Positions 6,580 to 8,486 of a stretch of 8,486 nt of DNA are shown in pieces. The notes under the pieces are model-generated. The model saw only the letters and a program-made list of their open reading frames with translations, was not told where the DNA came from and made no database searches. The translations under genes were made by a program, and so were the position numbers. This DNA comes from Pseudomonadales bacterium (GTDB taxonomy: Bacteria; Pseudomonadota; Gammaproteobacteria; Pseudomonadales; Azotimanducaceae): NCBI GenBank assembly GCA_028822125.1, contig JAPKEK010000064.1, forward strand, positions 1-8,486, written 5' to 3'. The first letter of the stretch is position 1; each line of letters starts with the position of its first letter.

Positions 6580-7611
6580 ATGGAAATAACGTTTTTGTTA
6601 TCCAAATTGACGGATAGGCAAGATTTAACGGCATTAGAAATGACCGAGCTCATGCGCCAGATTATGACCGGTAAAGCAACACCTGCTCAGATTGGATCTG
6701 CCCTGACTGCATTGATGATGAAAGGAGAGACGGTCACTGAGGTTGCTGCTGCTGCGACAGTAATGAGAGAACTGGCCCTGCAGGTGCCCGTCCATCATGA
6801 GCGCTTAGTTGACACCTGTGGTACCGGAGGCTCGGGCTCACGCAAATTTAATGTGTCAACAGCCAGTGCTTTTGTTGTTGCAGCAGCAGGTGCTAAAGTT
6901 GCAAAACATGGTAACAGGAAGGCAAGCGGTAATAGCGGAAGCGCTGACCTGCTTGAAGCAGCTGGTGCTAGGATTGATTTAAATCCAGAACAGGTTGCAA
7001 GGTGTATTGACACGGTAGGTCTGGGATTCTTGTTTGCTGCTAATCATCATCAGGCTATGCGGCACGCCGTAGGCCCTCGGCAGGAATTAAAGATAAGAAC
7101 GCTTTTTAATGTTCTCGGGCCGCTGACAAATCCAGCGGGCGCCAAGCGACAGGTGATGGGTGTGTTCAGCCAAAACTGGCTCAGACCGCTGGCGGAAGTG
7201 CTGTGTGAATTAGCTAGCGAGCATGTAATGCTGGTGCATTCAAATGATGGTCTGGATGAAATAAGTATTGCAGCATCAACCCAGATCGTAGAAATGAATC
7301 ATGGCGAATACAAAAGTTATCAGGTGAAGCCTGAAGACTTTGGTATGCGTGTATCCTCTCTGGAACCCCTCAGAGTGGAAAATAGTGCGCAGAGCCTCAC
7401 ATTGGTCAATGCTGCCTTGAATCAGCAAGATGAAGCCGCGACTAACATGGTGTCCTTAAATGCCGGGGCGGCGATCTATGTGGCCGGGCTCACTTCAGAT
7501 CTTAATGCTGGCGTAAAAATGGCTCAAGATGTTATAGCCTCAGGGCAGGCGGCTGAAAGGATGAAATTTTTTGTGGATTTCACCGTTGAAGTTGCTGATT
7601 CTGAATTATGA
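6580..7611 (+). CDS. trpD: Anthranilate phosphoribosyltransferase
   Basis: Transfers phosphoribose from PRPP to anthranilate, giving N-(5-phosphoribosyl)anthranilate. Starting at 6580 the protein has 343 residues, usual for stand-alone TrpD. The N-terminal helical domain (~1-70) is followed by the PRPP-binding loop GTGGSG (81-86), FNVSTASAF (90-98), KHGNR (109-113), the anthranilate-contacting RTLFNVLGPLTNPAG (173-187) and DGLDE (223-227), whose Asp226-Glu227 pair binds Mg2+. The loop is unusual: the family consensus is GTGGDG and residue 85 is Ser (codon TCG at 6832-6834). The adjacent GNRKASGNSGSAD also departs from the usual GNRSVSSKSGSAD. All other key residues are kept and the operon context is intact, so it is expected to be active. 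It begins 4 bp after trpG and overlaps trpC by 4 bp. Confidence 0.95.
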   Translation: MEITFLLSKLTDRQDLTALEMTELMRQIMTGKATPAQIGSALTALMMKGETVTEVAAAATVMRELALQVPVHHERLVDTCGTGGSGSRKFNVSTASAFVVAAAGAKVAKHGNRKASGNSGSADLLEAAGARIDLNPEQVARCIDTVGLGFLFAANHHQAMRHAVGPRQELKIRTLFNVLGPLTNPAGAKRQVMGVFSQNWLRPLAEVLCELASEHVMLVHSNDGLDEISIAASTQIVEMNHGEYKSYQVKPEDFGMRVSSLEPLRVENSAQSLTLVNAALNQQDEAATNMVSLNAGAAIYVAGLTSDLNAGVKMAQDVIASGQAAERMKFFVDFTVEVADSEL

Positions 7612-8399
7612 GTGTGCCAACTATTCTGGAAACTATCGTTGCCGAAAAACGCACCCATGTTGCCTTCAGGAAAAAACAGCAATCGATATTACAACTCCAG
7701 GAAATTGGCCCAACTGAACCTCCCAGAGGCTTTGTTCGAGCCTTAGTTGATGACCTGGGCAAGGGCAGGCCTGCGGTAATTGCCGAGATCAAGAAAGCAT
7801 CTCCATCTAAAGGTCTTATCCGGGCAGATTTTAATGTGCCTGAAATAGCGAAATCCTATGAAAAATTTGGCGCAACCTGCATCTCGTGTTTGACCGAAGA
7901 AGCCTTCTTTCAGGGTCGGGACAGCTATTTGTCGGATATAAAAGCCGCTGTCGCGCTGCCGGTACTCAGAAAAGATTTCATAATAGATGAATACCAGGTC
8001 CATGAATCTTTGCTTCTTGGCGCTGACTGTATATTGCTGATTGCAGCTATTCTGGATGCCACACAGATGTCTGATTATTACCAGCTTGCTCAAGAACTGG
8101 GTTTGGATGTCCTGATCGAAGTGCATGATGCGGCTGAGCTGGATCAGGTACTAGAGCTGAGTCCTGATCTGGTGGGTATCAATAATCGTAACCTGCACAC
8201 CTTTCAGGTGAGTTTAGATACCACCCTGGATTTGATCAACCGAGTGCCTGAAAATGTGCTGGTTGTCACGGAAAGTGGCATTCGTGAACGTGCTGATGTT
8301 GTAAAAATGCAGCGTCACCAAGTGAATTGTTTTCTGGTAGGAGAGGCCTTTATGCGTTTTGATGAACCGGGAGGAAAGCTCGTGGAGCTTTTTCTTTAA
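7608..8399 (+). CDS. trpC: Indole-3-glycerol phosphate synthase
   Basis: Closes the indole ring: CdRP is decarboxylated and dehydrated to indole-3-glycerol phosphate. The 263-residue single-domain TIM barrel has every catalytic residue known from the family: Glu60, Lys62 and Ser65 in IAEIKKASPSKG (58-69), Lys122 in LRKDF, Glu171 in IEVH, Asn192 in INNRNL, and Glu222-Ser223 in TESGI. There is no C-terminal PRAI (TrpF) domain, unlike the enterobacterial TrpCF fusion, so trpF must be elsewhere. The ATG overlaps the trpD stop (ATGA), with no strong Shine-Dalgarno of its own, pointing to translational coupling. The codons for its final residues (GKLVELFL) also form an inverted repeat and T-rich run resembling an intrinsic terminator. 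Confidence 0.97.
   Translation: MSVPTILETIVAEKRTHVAFRKKQQSILQLQEIGPTEPPRGFVRALVDDLGKGRPAVIAEIKKASPSKGLIRADFNVPEIAKSYEKFGATCISCLTEEAFFQGRDSYLSDIKAAVALPVLRKDFIIDEYQVHESLLLGADCILLIAAILDATQMSDYYQLAQELGLDVLIEVHDAAELDQVLELSPDLVGINNRNLHTFQVSLDTTLDLINRVPENVLVVTESGIRERADVVKMQRHQVNCFLVGEAFMRFDEPGGKLVELFL
8375..8397 (+). terminator. Candidate rho-independent terminator inside the trpC 3' end
   Basis: A perfect 7-bp inverted repeat, AAAGCTC at 8375-8381 and GAGCTTT at 8385-8391, encloses a 3-base GTG loop. It is followed by TTCTTT (8392-8397), giving eight T in nine bases from 8389. Two G-U pairs could extend the stem. The whole element lies upstream of the trpC stop codon at 8397-8399. The stem has only three G-C pairs, so its strength is uncertain. 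On the opposite strand the repeat is not followed by a long T run, so it is a weak terminator in that direction. Confidence 0.6.
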
Positions 8400-8417
8400 A
8401 GCGTCGAGAAAACCTTT

Positions 8418-8486
8418 TCAGCGATCATCCCGAACAGCTGTAGGCCAGTAGATCAGTGACCCTTCAGACACCGGCCATCCGCTGCC
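8418..8486 (-). CDS. Possible C-terminus of an unidentified convergent gene
   Basis: Reading the minus strand from the right edge, one frame stays open for 22 codons to a TGA at 8418-8420; the other two minus frames close quickly. The visible tail contains WPVSEGSLIYWP and ends in RDDR. I do not recognise it. It would end 18 bp beyond the trpC stop, a tail-to-tail arrangement. Twenty-two open codons are weak evidence, so this may be non-coding. In Pseudomonas the crp/vfr gene is found near trpC, but this fragment does not resemble it. Confidence 0.35.
   Translation of the reverse strand, partial: GSGWPVSEGSLIYWPTAVRDDR

Noticed and set aside
7743..8126. A 127-codon minus-strand open frame
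   Set aside because: It is antisense to the conserved core of trpC and resembles no known protein.
8407..8419. GAGAAAACCTTTTCA symmetry after trpC, considered as a second terminator
   Set aside because: The A/T arms leave only a 2-base centre and there is no T run after it.

Overview
The window looks like a core chromosomal segment of a gammaproteobacterium related to the Pseudomonas/Cellvibrio-type marine lineages. This rests on gene content and order: an LptD-type outer-membrane protein divergent from an amgK-murU pair, then rpe, then trpE, trpG, trpD and trpC. A similar neighbourhood is known from Pseudomonas, and trpC is a stand-alone gene rather than a trpC-trpF fusion. Base composition looks moderate, close to half G+C by eye. 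No mobile elements, CRISPR repeats, tRNAs or rRNAs were seen.

Layout. Positions 1-1811 on the minus strand hold the N-terminal ~603 residues of LptD; its C-terminus lies beyond the left edge. A 76-bp divergent intergenic region (1812-1887) separates it from the plus-strand genes. amgK (1888-2898) and murU (2895-3563) overlap by 4 bp and encode two consecutive steps of the cell-wall sugar recycling route, MurNAc to MurNAc-1-P to UDP-MurNAc. After 53 bp comes rpe (3617-4300), a complete pentose-phosphate epimerase. A 144-bp gap without a gene leads to trpE (4445-5968), trpG (5994-6575), trpD (6580-7611) and trpC (7608-8399), which are tightly packed (25-bp gap, 4-bp gap, 4-bp overlap) and look like one operon. 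An inverted repeat followed by a T-rich run sits inside the last codons of trpC and probably ends the operon. The last ~70 bases carry an open minus-strand frame that could be the C-terminus of a convergent gene.

How the genes work together. LptD inserts lipopolysaccharide into the outer membrane, while AmgK and MurU return recycled MurNAc to peptidoglycan synthesis, so the left half is an envelope module. On the right, TrpE and TrpG make anthranilate from chorismate and glutamine, TrpD adds phosphoribose from PRPP, and TrpC closes the indole ring after the separate TrpF step. trpF, trpB and trpA are not in the window, as expected where the trp genes are split. Rpe acts in the pentose-phosphate pathway, which supplies precursors for both PRPP and chorismate.

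Nothing here clearly amounts to an undescribed system. The points most worth a second look are a serine in TrpD where the PRPP-binding loop normally has aspartate, a terminator embedded in trpC coding sequence, the absence of gph between rpe and trpE, and the lack of a recognisable Trp leader peptide ahead of trpE.
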